Shown here in pieces: positions 24,087 through 31,941 of a DNA stretch of 32,730 nucleotides (the stretch's first letter is position 1; every line of letters starts with the position of its first letter). A model generated the notes under the pieces. It was not told the origin of the DNA, did no database searches, and saw nothing but the letters and a program-made list of their open reading frames with translations. The DNA lies in the NCBI GenBank assembly GCA_051878795.1, contig JBJEKU010000103.1, positions 1 through 32,730 on the forward strand. The letters are read 5' to 3'. The position numbers were made by a program, and so were the translations under genes. Source of the DNA: W1P20-047 sp051878795. Its GTDB lineage: Bacteria > Actinomycetota > Coriobacteriia > Coriobacteriales > Eggerthellaceae.

Positions 24087-24671
24087 ACGAAGGCGATTGA
24101 GGAAATAGCGGCGGCAAGCGGGGGGTTTGTAACCGCTTCAGCGGCTGCGGCCCGCAGTGTTCAAAGCCGAGATCTTGCTGCGGCGGTGGGTCGAGGCGAG
24201 CTCGTCAAGGTCGATCGCGGCTTGTACTGCACGCCTGACACCTGGGAAGACGAATACGTGACGGCGCAGCATCGGTTCGCGCGCGGTGTGTTCTCGCATG
24301 ATACGGCATTGTATTTGCTGGGTCTTTCGGATTCCGCTCCCGAGTCGCTCACGATGAGCTTTCCGAGGGGCTACAACCCTTCTTCTGTCAAGAAAGCCGG
24401 GATCGTAGCGAAATCGTCCCCCGCGGGGCTTCATGATTTGGGATGCGCCGAGCTGAGGACCCCATATGGGAACGTTGTGCGCGCATATGACGCCGAGCGG
24501 ACTTTGTGCGACATGCTGCGGGGAACGTCATCGCCCGATTTGCAGCTGGTTTCGCCGGCTTTTCGTTTGTATTTATCATCGAGCGGAAGAAGCCTGCCGA
24601 AATTGCAGGATTACGCCGACGCTCTCGGTGTCGCCGCGAAAGCGAGGAAGTATCTGGAGGTGCTGCTATGA
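24087..24671 (+). CDS. abiEi: AbiEi-family antitoxin with ACG in place of the start codon
   Basis: Read from 24087, the frame gives 194 residues: (T)KAIEEIAAASGGFVTAS, a winged-helix part ending RGELVKVDRGLYCTPDTWED, then FSHDTALYLLGLSD and AYDAERTLCDMLR. All are landmarks of AbiEi, the antitoxin of type IV AbiE systems. Family members typically begin MKAIEEI, so codon ACG (24087) sits exactly where ATG is expected, with GGAGGG 4 nt upstream. No ATG, GTG or TTG lies in frame between the stop at 24063 and the domain. Translation may be weak or lost. The stop overlaps the abiEii ATG by 4 bp (ATGA). An internal start near 24186 would lose the DNA-binding region. Confidence 0.8.
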   Translation, partial: TKAIEEIAAASGGFVTASAAAARSVQSRDLAAAVGRGELVKVDRGLYCTPDTWEDEYVTAQHRFARGVFSHDTALYLLGLSDSAPESLTMSFPRGYNPSSVKKAGIVAKSSPAGLHDLGCAELRTPYGNVVRAYDAERTLCDMLRGTSSPDLQLVSPAFRLYLSSSGRSLPKLQDYADALGVAAKARKYLEVLL

Positions 24672-24868
24672 AAACCAGAAACTCAATGCAGCTTAAGGCC
24701 CTTATCAACAACAGGGCGAAAGCCGCTAACGTGTCGCCTCAGCTGATGCTGCAGAACTACATGCTCGAGCGGTTGGTCGACCGAATCTCCAGGTCACCTT
24801 GGCGCGATTGCATCATCGTGAAGGGCGGTCCGATTTCAAGAAAGGCCATGCGGGACCGATTAAGCTAG
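24668..24868 (+). pseudogene. abiEii: Truncated AbiEii-like nucleotidyltransferase toxin
   Basis: The first 54 residues match AbiEii: MKTRNSMQLKALINNRAKA, LMLQNYMLERLVDRIS and DCIIVKGG. After KGG (24829) the text changes to PISRKAMRDRLS and a stop. The usual protein is 250-300 residues, and the catalytic DxD that follows KGG is missing, so it cannot be an active toxin. Sequence beyond the break is from another source, leading into the next gene. The deletion joint is near 24830. Confidence 0.82.
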
Positions 24869-24920
24869 CCTTTGCTGGCCTGGATTTCCCGTTGGCTGAC
24901 TTTGAAGGAGGGGAATGCAA

Positions 24921-25266
24921 ATGTCGTTCTCTTTGGTTGAGTCCCTTGATCATGTCGGCTATTACGGTGATATCCCCGAGCCTTTGCCGGGGTACGAGAG
25001 CGATTTCGACGAGTTCGGACTGGAGCAAGGCGACATTATTCTGTTGAAACACGATTTCGTCGATCCGATTAATAAGGCATGCGGGACCTTGCTGGATTAT
25101 GGCGATGTTGATTACTTCGACGCGTCCCGGTGCAAAAGGCTCTGTTTGTGGCTTGAGGGTCGCCTCAGCAGGGGTTGCGATGGTCGTCTCGCCATGCTTT
25201 ACCGAAATGCTCGACTTCGCTAGCAGGGCTGTTGAGCTTGGCACCGGTGTTGTCGTGGAGCTGTAG
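24921..25266 (+). pseudogene. Unknown protein with a C-terminal frameshift
   Basis: ATG 24921 has AAGGAGGGG upstream and starts MSFSLVESLDHVGYYGD, followed by LPGYESDFDEFGLEQGDIIL and LLDYGDVDYFD. As read it stops at 25223 with RNARLR. A +1 shift at about 25198-25203 (TACC for TAC) gives MLDFASRAVELGTGVVVEL and a stop at 25266, which looks like the true end. I do not recognise the family. The acidic, domain-like sequence could be an immunity or regulatory protein, but nothing supports a function. An IS fragment follows 20 bp later. Confidence 0.5.
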
Positions 25267-25287
25267 TGATGAAATCCATTTGTAGGC

Positions 25288-25360
25288 GCATGGGATGCTA
25301 TCCGGTTCCGCCATGCTGCGGAATCCAACCGGTGAGTGTCCGAAATCTTGACACAGGTCA
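25288..25360 (-). mobile_element. Left-end fragment of the IS3-family element, inverted
   Basis: Read on the minus strand from 25360, it starts TGACCTGTGTCAAGATTTCG, the same terminal repeat as the right end of the full copy. It continues through the left leader of that element (GATTCCGCAGCATGGCGG and so on) until about 25288. No transposase is present. Confidence 0.8.
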
Positions 25361-25377
25361 TTCCGGGTTCACAGTGC

Positions 25378-26604
25378 CTATAGAAATAGGTCATCGCCAT
25401 CTTTCATGAAGTCGATCATGTTGAGATGCTTAACGCCCTCGCGCCTCTGCAGGAGCGGATCCAACGTGAAAAGGTAGCGCGGGTACCCGTCCCTGATGAA
25501 CCTGAACGGCCTGTACTCGCGTTCTTCCACATCGCGGTCCGCTATCGTCATGGATACCTGGATGTAGGCGTAGAAATCGTGGCGCCTAGCGATGAAATCG
25601 CATTCCAGCTTGCCGATTCGTCCGACCGAGAGCTTGTATCCACGGGACCTCAGATAGACGTAGAGCGCATTCTCCAGAGACGGTCCGTAATTCAGCCGCA
25701 CATCGACGTTCCTGGCGAAGTAGATTCCGGGGTCGGCGAGGTAGTACTTCTCCTCTCCCCGAAGGGACTTCCTCGATTTCAGGTCGAAACGTTGGCATTT
25801 GCAGAGAATCTTCGCGTCGACGAGCATCTGGATGTATGCCGATATGGTCCTTCTCTCGACGGCGATCTTCTCAACGTTCCTCAGGTGGTCGACCAGGTTG
25901 GTAAGGCTTGTGGGCGCACCGTAGTTGTTGATGATGTAGGTCATGACGCGTTCGAAAGCCTCGACGTTTCGTATCTTATTCCTGGACCGGATGTCCTTCT
26001 CGAGGATCTGCTTCACGACGTCTTCGACGTAGTGGGCCTTCGCCTCGGCGTCGTCGTACTCGAGGGAGCGGGGGAAGCCGCCGTAGCGGAGGTATTCCTC
26101 GAATTCGACCCGATCGTCTTTCACCTGGATGCCCAGGAACTCTTTCATGGCCAGGAATTCGCCGAATGAAAGGGTGAACATCTCGAACTCGATGTATCGC
26201 CCGGTGAGCTTGGTCATGAGCTCGCCGGAAAGAAGGTAGGAGTTTGAGCCCGTGATGAAAATGGAGAATCCGCCGTCGGTGTTGAAGGCGTTTACGATCT
26301 CCTCGTAGTCGCGGACGTTTTGAACCTCGTCAATGAAGAGGTATTTGAAGTCGTCGTCGACGAGCCGAGACTCGATTGCGGCCTCGAGCTGATCGGGGGT
26401 CTTTATGGAGCGGTAGCCGCGCTTGTCGAGATCGAGGTAGATGATGTCCTTCTCCGAAACCCCTCGTTCCTTGAGCTCCTCGACGATGGTCGCCATGAGG
26501 CATGATTTTCCGCATCGGCGTATTCCTGTGATGACTTTTATCATGTCGTCATCGTAGAACGGGCGGATCTTCTTCAGATAATGCTCTCTGCGAAATAGCT
26601 TCAT
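25378..26604 (-). CDS. AAA_14 ATPase with DUF4143 domain (copy A)
   Basis: A 408-residue ATPase. Walker A is GIRRCGKS (residues 27-34), with Walker B YLFIDEVQNV near 90 and sensor ITGSNSYLLSGEL. A winged-helix middle and C-terminal DUF4143 follow, where LECDFIARRHDFYAYIQVSM is the PD-(D/E)XK-like core. Its paralogue at 28895 is the same over most of its length. The function of this large family is unknown. Start ATG 26604 has AGGAGG upstream. A TATAAT -10 box lies at 26631-26626 and a palindrome at 26655-26698. Confidence 0.88.
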   Translation of the reverse strand: MKLFRREHYLKKIRPFYDDDMIKVITGIRRCGKSCLMATIVEELKERGVSEKDIIYLDLDKRGYRSIKTPDQLEAAIESRLVDDDFKYLFIDEVQNVRDYEEIVNAFNTDGGFSIFITGSNSYLLSGELMTKLTGRYIEFEMFTLSFGEFLAMKEFLGIQVKDDRVEFEEYLRYGGFPRSLEYDDAEAKAHYVEDVVKQILEKDIRSRNKIRNVEAFERVMTYIINNYGAPTSLTNLVDHLRNVEKIAVERRTISAYIQMLVDAKILCKCQRFDLKSRKSLRGEEKYYLADPGIYFARNVDVRLNYGPSLENALYVYLRSRGYKLSVGRIGKLECDFIARRHDFYAYIQVSMTIADRDVEEREYRPFRFIRDGYPRYLFTLDPLLQRREGVKHLNMIDFMKDGDDLFL

Positions 26605-26654
26605 GGCAAGAAACCTCCTGGTGTGATTATATGATAGGAGGCGTTATTTCGCAT

Positions 26655-26698
26655 TTAAGGCACCAATATTTAAAATAATGCAAAAATTTGTGCCTTAA
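26655..26698. promoter_or_regulatory. Palindrome upstream of ATPase copy A
   Basis: TTAAGGCAC (26655-26663), 26 nt, GTGCCTTAA (26690-26698). The 44-bp element has a GCATTA core on the minus strand. It lies just upstream of the -35 position, 51 bp from the start codon. Confidence 0.65.
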
Positions 26699-26842
26699 GT
26701 AAACCGCAGGACAAGCGCATAGCCACCTGCAAGGTAAGCGCCATATGAGCAGGCGCGGGTGATTGATGCCGGCGACGATATGCAGATCCGCGGGAATCTA
26801 CGCCCGGCGCTTCCTCGGCTCGGGCAGCTCCTGAAGCATGCC

Positions 26843-27050
26843 TGACCTATATCGTTTTTCAGACACGCACCGATGGGATTCCGCAGCAGGGCGGAATCGG
26901 ATGGCATCCCGTGCATGGACGAAGGGATCTGGAATGGGTTCTGCATAATACACCGACGAATACAGGTGCGAAACGCCATCTTCCATGCCGATCGCGGCGC
27001 GCAGTACGCCAGCCGTATGCTCGCCGAAGCGAGCAGACGGTGAACCGGGA
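26843..27050 (+). mobile_element. Internally deleted copy of the IS3-family element
   Basis: The left end TGACCTATATCG begins at 26843 and follows the full copy through the start of orfA (CACCGACGAATACAGG). At about 26970 it jumps to the sequence around the second catalytic aspartate (CATCTTCCATGCCGATCGCG) and fades near 27050. About 790 bp are deleted relative to the full copy, and the right end is missing. Nothing is recognised in 26700-26842. Confidence 0.82.
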
Positions 27051-27083
27051 TGCAGGACCGAGACCAGGGCTTTTTTGCGCCAG

Positions 27084-28397
27084 CTATTTGCTTCCGGAGC
27101 CCCAGAGGTCCATGCTGGGGATGGCGAACAGCGGGACGTTGCGCATCCAGTCCTGCTCGCGGTATCCCGACATGCTGAAGCGCACGGCGCTCACCCAGGG
27201 ATGCTTCTGCTTGAAGGCCCGAAGACTCTTTGAGCGCAGGTTCTCCTCGGCCTTCACCTCGATGGCGTACACCTGGTTGTCGCCTTGCGCGAGGAAGTCT
27301 ATCTCGCCCGATGAGTTCTCGGCGGTCCAGTAGTACGGCGTGAGCCCGCACTCCGACACCAGCTGCTGGCAGACGAACTGCTCGGTGAGGGCACCCTTGA
27401 ACTCCTCGAAGATGGCGCTGCCGCCAATGACGGTGCTCTTGTCCAGGTGCGCCATGGCCCCGAGCAGGCCAACATCGAGCAGGAACAGCTTGAAGGCGGT
27501 GTCGTCCGCGTACGGGCACAGCGGCAGGCCCGGCTTCGAGATCCTGCGAACCTTCGTGACAAGGCCTGCCTGCTCGAGCCAGGTGATGCCGGATTGGTAG
27601 TTCCGCGCGCGGGCACCTTGGGCGATGTGGCCGAAGACGAACTTCTTGTTCTCCCGGCCGAGGTGTGACGGAATCGAGCTCCATGCCGCGATGGCGTATT
27701 CGGCCTCTGTGCGCGACAGGTGCTTGGAGACGTCGCGCTCGTAGTCGCTAAGAATCTGGTTCTGAATGGACCTTGCGTCCTCCAGCAGCCCTCGCTCCAG
27801 AAACGCGGCCACTGCCTCGGGCATACCCCCCACGTAGTAGTACTGGCGAAGGAGCGGCGTTATCTTTCCTGCGAACGAGTTGATCATGACGGGGTCGTTG
27901 GAGGCGATGAGCTCGGACATACCGGCGTTGCCAGTCGCTGCGAGGAATTCCCTGAAACTCATGGGATAAAGGTCCAGCGCGTTCACCTTGCCCACGGGAT
28001 ATCCAGTCCCGCTGTGGATCGTTATTCCCAGGAGCGACCCCGCCGCGGCGACGGCAAGTCCAGGAGTCTCCTCGCAGAAGTACTTCAAGGAGGTCAGCGC
28101 CTTTGGGCACTCCTGTATTTCGTCAAGGATGACGAGGGTCTCCTGCTCCTTGATGACCTCTCCTGTTTCGAACTGGAAGGCCGAGACGAGCCTCTGTATG
28201 TCATAGCCCAGCTCGAACTGTTCCTGCATAGCCGCGTTTTGGTCCAGATTGATGTAGGCGACGTTTGCGAAATGCCTTCTTCCGAATTCCCTCAGAAGCC
28301 ACGTCTTTCCCACCTGACGTGCGCCGTTGAGGATGAGGGGCTTGCGTCTGGGGCTGTACTTCCATTCGACGAGCTTGTCCATCAAGGCTCTTTCCAT
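27084..28397 (-). CDS. AAA_14 ATPase with DUF4143 domain (copy B, distinct subfamily)
   Basis: A 437-residue ATPase. Walker A GARQVGKT is at residues 25-32 and Walker B is VILDEIQECPKAL. SLLGITIHSGTGYPVGKV is the usual insertion of this branch. The C-terminal DUF4143 has GEIDFLAQGDNQVYAIEVKAEENLRSKS, an intact PD-(D/E)XK-like E-D-ExK core. It differs strongly from copies A and C, so it is not a recent duplicate. ATG 28397 is chosen because AGGAGG lies 5 nt upstream; GTG 28403 is in frame but overlaps that site. A palindrome with a central -10-like box lies 19 bp upstream. Confidence 0.88.
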   Translation of the reverse strand: MERALMDKLVEWKYSPRRKPLILNGARQVGKTWLLREFGRRHFANVAYINLDQNAAMQEQFELGYDIQRLVSAFQFETGEVIKEQETLVILDEIQECPKALTSLKYFCEETPGLAVAAAGSLLGITIHSGTGYPVGKVNALDLYPMSFREFLAATGNAGMSELIASNDPVMINSFAGKITPLLRQYYYVGGMPEAVAAFLERGLLEDARSIQNQILSDYERDVSKHLSRTEAEYAIAAWSSIPSHLGRENKKFVFGHIAQGARARNYQSGITWLEQAGLVTKVRRISKPGLPLCPYADDTAFKLFLLDVGLLGAMAHLDKSTVIGGSAIFEEFKGALTEQFVCQQLVSECGLTPYYWTAENSSGEIDFLAQGDNQVYAIEVKAEENLRSKSLRAFKQKHPWVSAVRFSMSGYREQDWMRNVPLFAIPSMDLWGSGSK

Positions 28398-28415
28398 GGG
28401 CACCTCCTAAAACAC

Positions 28416-28457
28416 TACGCCCCTATTTTCGCATTAAATGGAGAAAATAAGGGCGTA
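28416..28457. promoter_or_regulatory. Palindrome with central -10 box upstream of ATPase copy B
   Basis: TACGCCCCTATTTTC (28416-28430), 12 nt, GAAAATAAGGGCGTA (28443-28457): 14 of 15 positions are symmetric. The centre reads TTTAATGC on the minus strand, a -10-like box. A bound protein would cover the promoter. Confidence 0.7.
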
Positions 28458-28894
28458 AAAAGGCAAGGAATGGAGAATATCAGGCGATAACTACTCCCAC
28501 TCTATGAATTGGGTTTCGCGTCTCGTCCACCTGGTAGCGTGGTTTGCATGCGAATACGGGCATGGTGGCACAAAACACCGGGTCGCGGCAGATTGCTGGG
28601 GTAATTCCGGGATGAAAAGCGAAACTCAAGCACGCTTTTCCGGGTGAGTTTCGCAGGCTGTCCCAGTTGCGGAAAGGGCAGGGCGGGGCCTTCAAAACCC
28701 ACTCTTTGCGATCGTTTTGGCACCCGATTGCGCAACTACTGCAAGTAGGTAATAGGAGGCGTTAGCAGTTGATGACATCTCCGCAGGTCGTCGCATCGCC
28801 CATAGAGTTATCCCCCTGCGGTTGGGGTGGGTGGCTTTTAGTCAAACAAGTAGAAGTTTTCCAAAAAGGTAACTATTGAATCGGGGGTGCGGGG
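28458..28894. other. Non-coding stretch with a perfect 10-bp inverted repeat
   Basis: About 440 bp between ATPase copies B and C with no supported gene. GCGAAACTCA (28619-28628) and TGAGTTTCGC (28645-28654) form a perfect stem with a 16-nt loop. Short open frames here have no recognisable sequence. Confidence 0.45.
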
Positions 28895-30127
28895 CTAGAA
28901 CAGGTCTCCGTCCTCTTTCAGGAATTCCATGAGGTTCAGGTGGCGTACGCCGTCGCGTTGGCTTCGCAGGGGGTCGAGCGTGAACAGGTAGCGCGGCCAC
29001 CCGTCTCGAATCTTCGAGAACGGGGCATACTCGCGCTCCTCGACCCTGGGATCCGCCACCGTCATCGACACCTGCACGTAAGCGTACTCGTCGCCTTTGC
29101 GAACGATGAAGTCGCACTCAAGCTTGCCGATCCGCCCTACGCTTACCGAATATCCCTTCGACAGCAGGTGCGTGAACAGTGCGTTTTCCAAAGCCGGCCC
29201 GTAATTCAGCCTGGCATCCGTGTTCCGGGCGCGGTATATGGCGGGGTCCGCGAGGTAGTACTTCTCCTCGCCGCGGAGCGACTTTTTCGATTTAAGGTCG
29301 AAACGGGGGCACTTGTACAGCAGCTTCGCGTTCTCCAGCAGGCCGAGATAGCCCGACAGCGTCTGGTGCTTCACCACGATATGCTCGACGTCCTTCAGGT
29401 AGCTGACCACGTTGGAGAGGTTGGTGGTCGCGGCGAAGTTGTTGATGGCGTATGCCATCGACCGTTCGAAGGCTACGGTGTTGCGGATCTTCCTGCGCGC
29501 TTTGATGTCCTTCTCTATAATCTGCTCGACGACGTCCCTTGCGTAGGCCTCCTTCGCCTGTGAGTCGGCGAAGCCCAGCGAGCGGGGGAATCCGCCCTCC
29601 TTAAGCCACGTTTCGAACTCCGTCGCATCGTTTTCCAGCGGATGTCCCAGATAGCGCTTCATCTGGAGGTATTCGCCAAATCCCAGGGTGAACATGTCGA
29701 ACTCCACGTAGCGCCCGGTGAGTTTGGTCGCCAGTTCGCCCGAAAGGAGGTAGGAATTCGACCCGGTGATGAACAGCGAGAAGCCGCCATCATTTCGGTA
29801 TGCGTTGACGACTTCCTCGAATCCCCTGACGTTTTGGACCTCGTCGATGAAGAGGAACTTGCGGTCGTCGTCTTCCAGTCTGGCTTCGATGGCTCCTTCG
29901 AGTTGGTCGGGGGTTCGTATGCCGCGGAGCTTTCTTGAGTCGAGGTCGAGGAAGACGATGTCCTTTTCGGGCACGCCGCGCTCGAGAAGCTCGTCGGCAA
30001 TGGACCTCATGAGGCACGATTTGCCGCAACGGCGCACACCGGTAACGACCTTGATGATGTCGTCCGCGTCGTAATAGGGCCTTATCTTCTTCAGATAGCG
30101 CTCTCTGCGGAATAGCGGTTCGCTCAT
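28895..30127 (-). CDS. AAA_14 ATPase with DUF4143 domain (copy C, paralogue of A)
   Basis: A 410-residue paralogue of copy A, with well over half of positions identical by eye. Walker A GVRRCGKS is at residues 30-37, Walker B is FLFIDEVQNV and the sensor is ITGSNSYLLSGELATKLTGR. The DUF4143 core is LECDFIVRKGDEYAYVQVSM. In this branch the position of the catalytic lysine in ExK is not a lysine (VQVS), so nuclease activity is doubtful. ATG 30127 has GGAG 6 nt upstream. The palindrome at 30145-30190 holds a perfect TATAAT -10 box, and transcription should start about 30 nt before the gene. Confidence 0.88.
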   Translation of the reverse strand: MSEPLFRRERYLKKIRPYYDADDIIKVVTGVRRCGKSCLMRSIADELLERGVPEKDIVFLDLDSRKLRGIRTPDQLEGAIEARLEDDDRKFLFIDEVQNVRGFEEVVNAYRNDGGFSLFITGSNSYLLSGELATKLTGRYVEFDMFTLGFGEYLQMKRYLGHPLENDATEFETWLKEGGFPRSLGFADSQAKEAYARDVVEQIIEKDIKARRKIRNTVAFERSMAYAINNFAATTNLSNVVSYLKDVEHIVVKHQTLSGYLGLLENAKLLYKCPRFDLKSKKSLRGEEKYYLADPAIYRARNTDARLNYGPALENALFTHLLSKGYSVSVGRIGKLECDFIVRKGDEYAYVQVSMTVADPRVEEREYAPFSKIRDGWPRYLFTLDPLRSQRDGVRHLNLMEFLKEDGDLF

Positions 30128-30144
30128 CTGCGCTCCAAATCTAT

Positions 30145-30190
30145 GTTAACGGGCAATATATTGCATTATATAAAACTATTGTCCCTTAAC
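30145..30190. promoter_or_regulatory. Palindrome with central TATAAT upstream of ATPase copy C
   Basis: GTTAACGGGCAATA (30145-30158), 18 nt, TATTGTCCCTTAAC (30177-30190): 12 of 14 positions are symmetric. The minus-strand -10 box TATAAT is at 30170-30165. The inner 44 bp aligns without gaps to the copy-A element with an identical TTGCATTAT core. Confidence 0.72.
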
Positions 30191-30212
30191 AGGAGGCTTT
30201 CGGAGTATTTTG

Positions 30213-30563
30213 TCATCTGCTGAATTCTCTATCGAGTGTCTCATTCGCCGCGCCCTCTTCCAATCGGGCCTCCTTGCCCAGCATGAAGGAAGGCGAATCA
30301 ACGGAAAGGAACGTGAGGGTAATGACATATGTGGAGAGCCTATAGTAGCCGATGGTCTCCAAAGTCATCTTGAGCTCGTCGACGTTGCTGCAGCAGAGCC
30401 CCTTACCTTCAGTCAGAAGCTTGACCTGATCGTCTATGGAGGTCCAGCCTTGGTGTATTTCATATTTCATCCTATGGATAAAAAAGAGCTGGAGTTGCGC
30501 ATCAAAGAGAGGCTTTCCAGCTTTAGCGCCACGTATCTTATCCACCTCGTTAGACTGAGTCAA
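30213..30563 (-). pseudogene. Abi_2 (AbiD/AbiF-like) fragment
   Basis: The frame holds GWTSIDDQVKLLTEGKGL, then DELKMTLETIGYYRLSTY, the N-terminal signature of Abi_2 abortive-infection proteins (a query-loop glutamine and a YRLS motif). After about 75 such residues the pattern is lost and a stop comes at 30213; full proteins are about 300 residues. An ATG at 30470 could be the old start, and the sequence before it is not typical. It is flanked by an ATPase operator on one side and the IS on the other. Most likely a decayed defence gene. Confidence 0.55.
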
Positions 30564-30700
30564 GGTCGGCGTAACGAAAGATGGGGTCGCAACTTACCGT
30601 TTGGTCTGTGACCTGTATCGTTTTTTCGGACACGCACCGATGGGAATCCGCAGCAGGGCGGAATCGGACAGCATCCCGTGCATGGACGAAAGGGTCTGGA

Positions 30701-30985
30701 ATGGGTTCCCCCAAGTACACCGACGAATACAGGCGGGAGACCGCCGACTACATCATCTCCACCGGACGCCCGGTTGCCGTTGTGGCCAGGGAGCTGGGAA
30801 TGAGCGAGAAGACCCCCAGCAGATGGGTGGTCGACCGCAGGCGCCAGCTTTCCGGCGAGCCGAACCCCAAGGAAGAGGCCGCCGAGGTCAGGGCGATGCG
30901 CAAGCGCATCCGGGAGCTCGAGATGGAGAACGCCTTCCTGAAAAAAGCCGCGGCCTTCTTCGCCAAGGAGCAGCAGGGACTCTAG
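30701..30985 (+). CDS. IS3-family transposase OrfA
   Basis: A 94-residue protein with a helix-turn-helix (TADYIISTGRPVAVVARELG, then SEKTPSRWV) that binds the terminal repeats. It ends in a leucine-zipper-like coiled coil (MRKRIRELEMENAFLKKAAA). ATG 30701 has GAAAGGG upstream. A6G at 30941-30947, in the codons AAA AAA GCC, is a slippery site where a -1 shift would fuse it to OrfB, as in other IS3 elements. Confidence 0.9.
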   Translation: MGSPKYTDEYRRETADYIISTGRPVAVVARELGMSEKTPSRWVVDRRRQLSGEPNPKEEAAEVRAMRKRIRELEMENAFLKKAAAFFAKEQQGL

Positions 30986-30999
30986 CGAGGTACCGGCTG

Positions 31000-31878
31000 A
31001 TGTTGGCGGAGAGGGCCGGATTCCCAGTGAAGCTGATGGCGCGGATCCTCGGGGTGAGCCGGTCGGGCTTCTACTCATGGCTGGGCAGGGGCTGCCCGGA
31101 GGACGATTGGGCCGATGCCCGCGAGGCCGTGCGCCGCGTGTGGCTCGAATCCGACGGCAGGTTCGGCTCCCGCTTCGTGAAGTGCTCGCTGCCCGAAGAG
31201 CATTCGCGCCTGACCCTGTACCGTGTCAGGAAGCTGATGCGCGAGCTGGGGATACGCGGGTGCACCCCCAACAAGGGCAAGCGGACGACCATCCCGGGAA
31301 GGGGCGCCGATCCCAGGCCCGACCTGGTGAGGCGCGACTTCACCAGCCCCATCCCCACCTACAAGCTCGTGGGCGGAATCACCTACTTGCGAACCGGCGA
31401 GGGATGGCTCTTCCTCTCGACGGTGATCGACCCGAGCACCCAGATGGTGGTCGGCTGGTCGCTGTCCGAGCGCATGACTGCCGATATCGTGGTCGATTCT
31501 CCGTCCATGGCCAAGGCCAGGGGCTACGTGGCCGGAAACGCCATCTTCCATGCCGACCGCGGCGCGCAGTACACCAGCCGGCTCCTGGCGGAATGGGCGA
31601 GGGCCAACGACGTGCGCCTGTCCTGCAGCCGTACCGGCAACTGTCACGGAAACGCAGTCGCCGAATCGTTCTTCGCGACGTTGAAAAACGAGATGCACTA
31701 CCGCGAATCGTTCGCCATGAGGGCCGATGCGAGGCACGCAGTGGTGGAGTTCATCGAATCCTACTACAACAGGCGCCGGCCCCATTCATCCATCGGCTAC
31801 AGGAAACCGGGCCGGGCCATGGACGATTTCTTCAGGCGGACGGCACCCAAACCGGAAAACCTTCCGATCGCGGCCTAG
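31000..31878 (+). CDS. IS3-family transposase OrfB, first catalytic aspartate apparently lost
   Basis: A 292-residue integrase-core protein, probably made as an OrfAB fusion by -1 frameshift; ATG 31000 is a possible separate start. An HTH_21-like region (VKLMARILGVSRSGFYSWL) precedes the rve core. The usual first aspartate of the DDE triad lies in the text DITY. Here the codon is GGA (31375-31377), giving GGITYL, so residue 126 is glycine. The second aspartate (HADRGAQYTS) and the glutamate (NAVAESFFATLKNE) are present. Nearby CHGNAV is usually CHDNAV. The element is probably unable to move by itself. Confidence 0.88.
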   Translation: MLAERAGFPVKLMARILGVSRSGFYSWLGRGCPEDDWADAREAVRRVWLESDGRFGSRFVKCSLPEEHSRLTLYRVRKLMRELGIRGCTPNKGKRTTIPGRGADPRPDLVRRDFTSPIPTYKLVGGITYLRTGEGWLFLSTVIDPSTQMVVGWSLSERMTADIVVDSPSMAKARGYVAGNAIFHADRGAQYTSRLLAEWARANDVRLSCSRTGNCHGNAVAESFFATLKNEMHYRESFAMRADARHAVVEFIESYYNRRRPHSSIGYRKPGRAMDDFFRRTAPKPENLPIAA

Positions 31879-31941
31879 GACCTCGCGATCTCGTGTCCGA
31901 AATCTTGACACAGGTCAAGGCAAAACGAAAAGGAGGTTGCG

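Larger units (their letters stand above)
30610..31917 (+). mobile_element. Full-length IS3-family insertion sequence (1308 bp)
   Basis: The ends are imperfect 26-bp inverted repeats: 30610-30635 starts TGACCTGTATCG and ends TTCGGACACG. The complement of 31892-31917 starts TGACCTGTGTCA and ends TTCGGACACG. orfA and orfB lie inside with a -1 frameshift signal. No 3-4-bp target duplication is visible (flanks CTG and AGG differ), so the flanks may have been rearranged. Confidence 0.9.

Noticed and set aside
26634..28764. Shared 13-mer ATAGGAGGCGTTA at 26634 and 28752
   Set aside because: Several 13-bp matches are expected by chance in a window this size, and the second copy has no gene in matching position.
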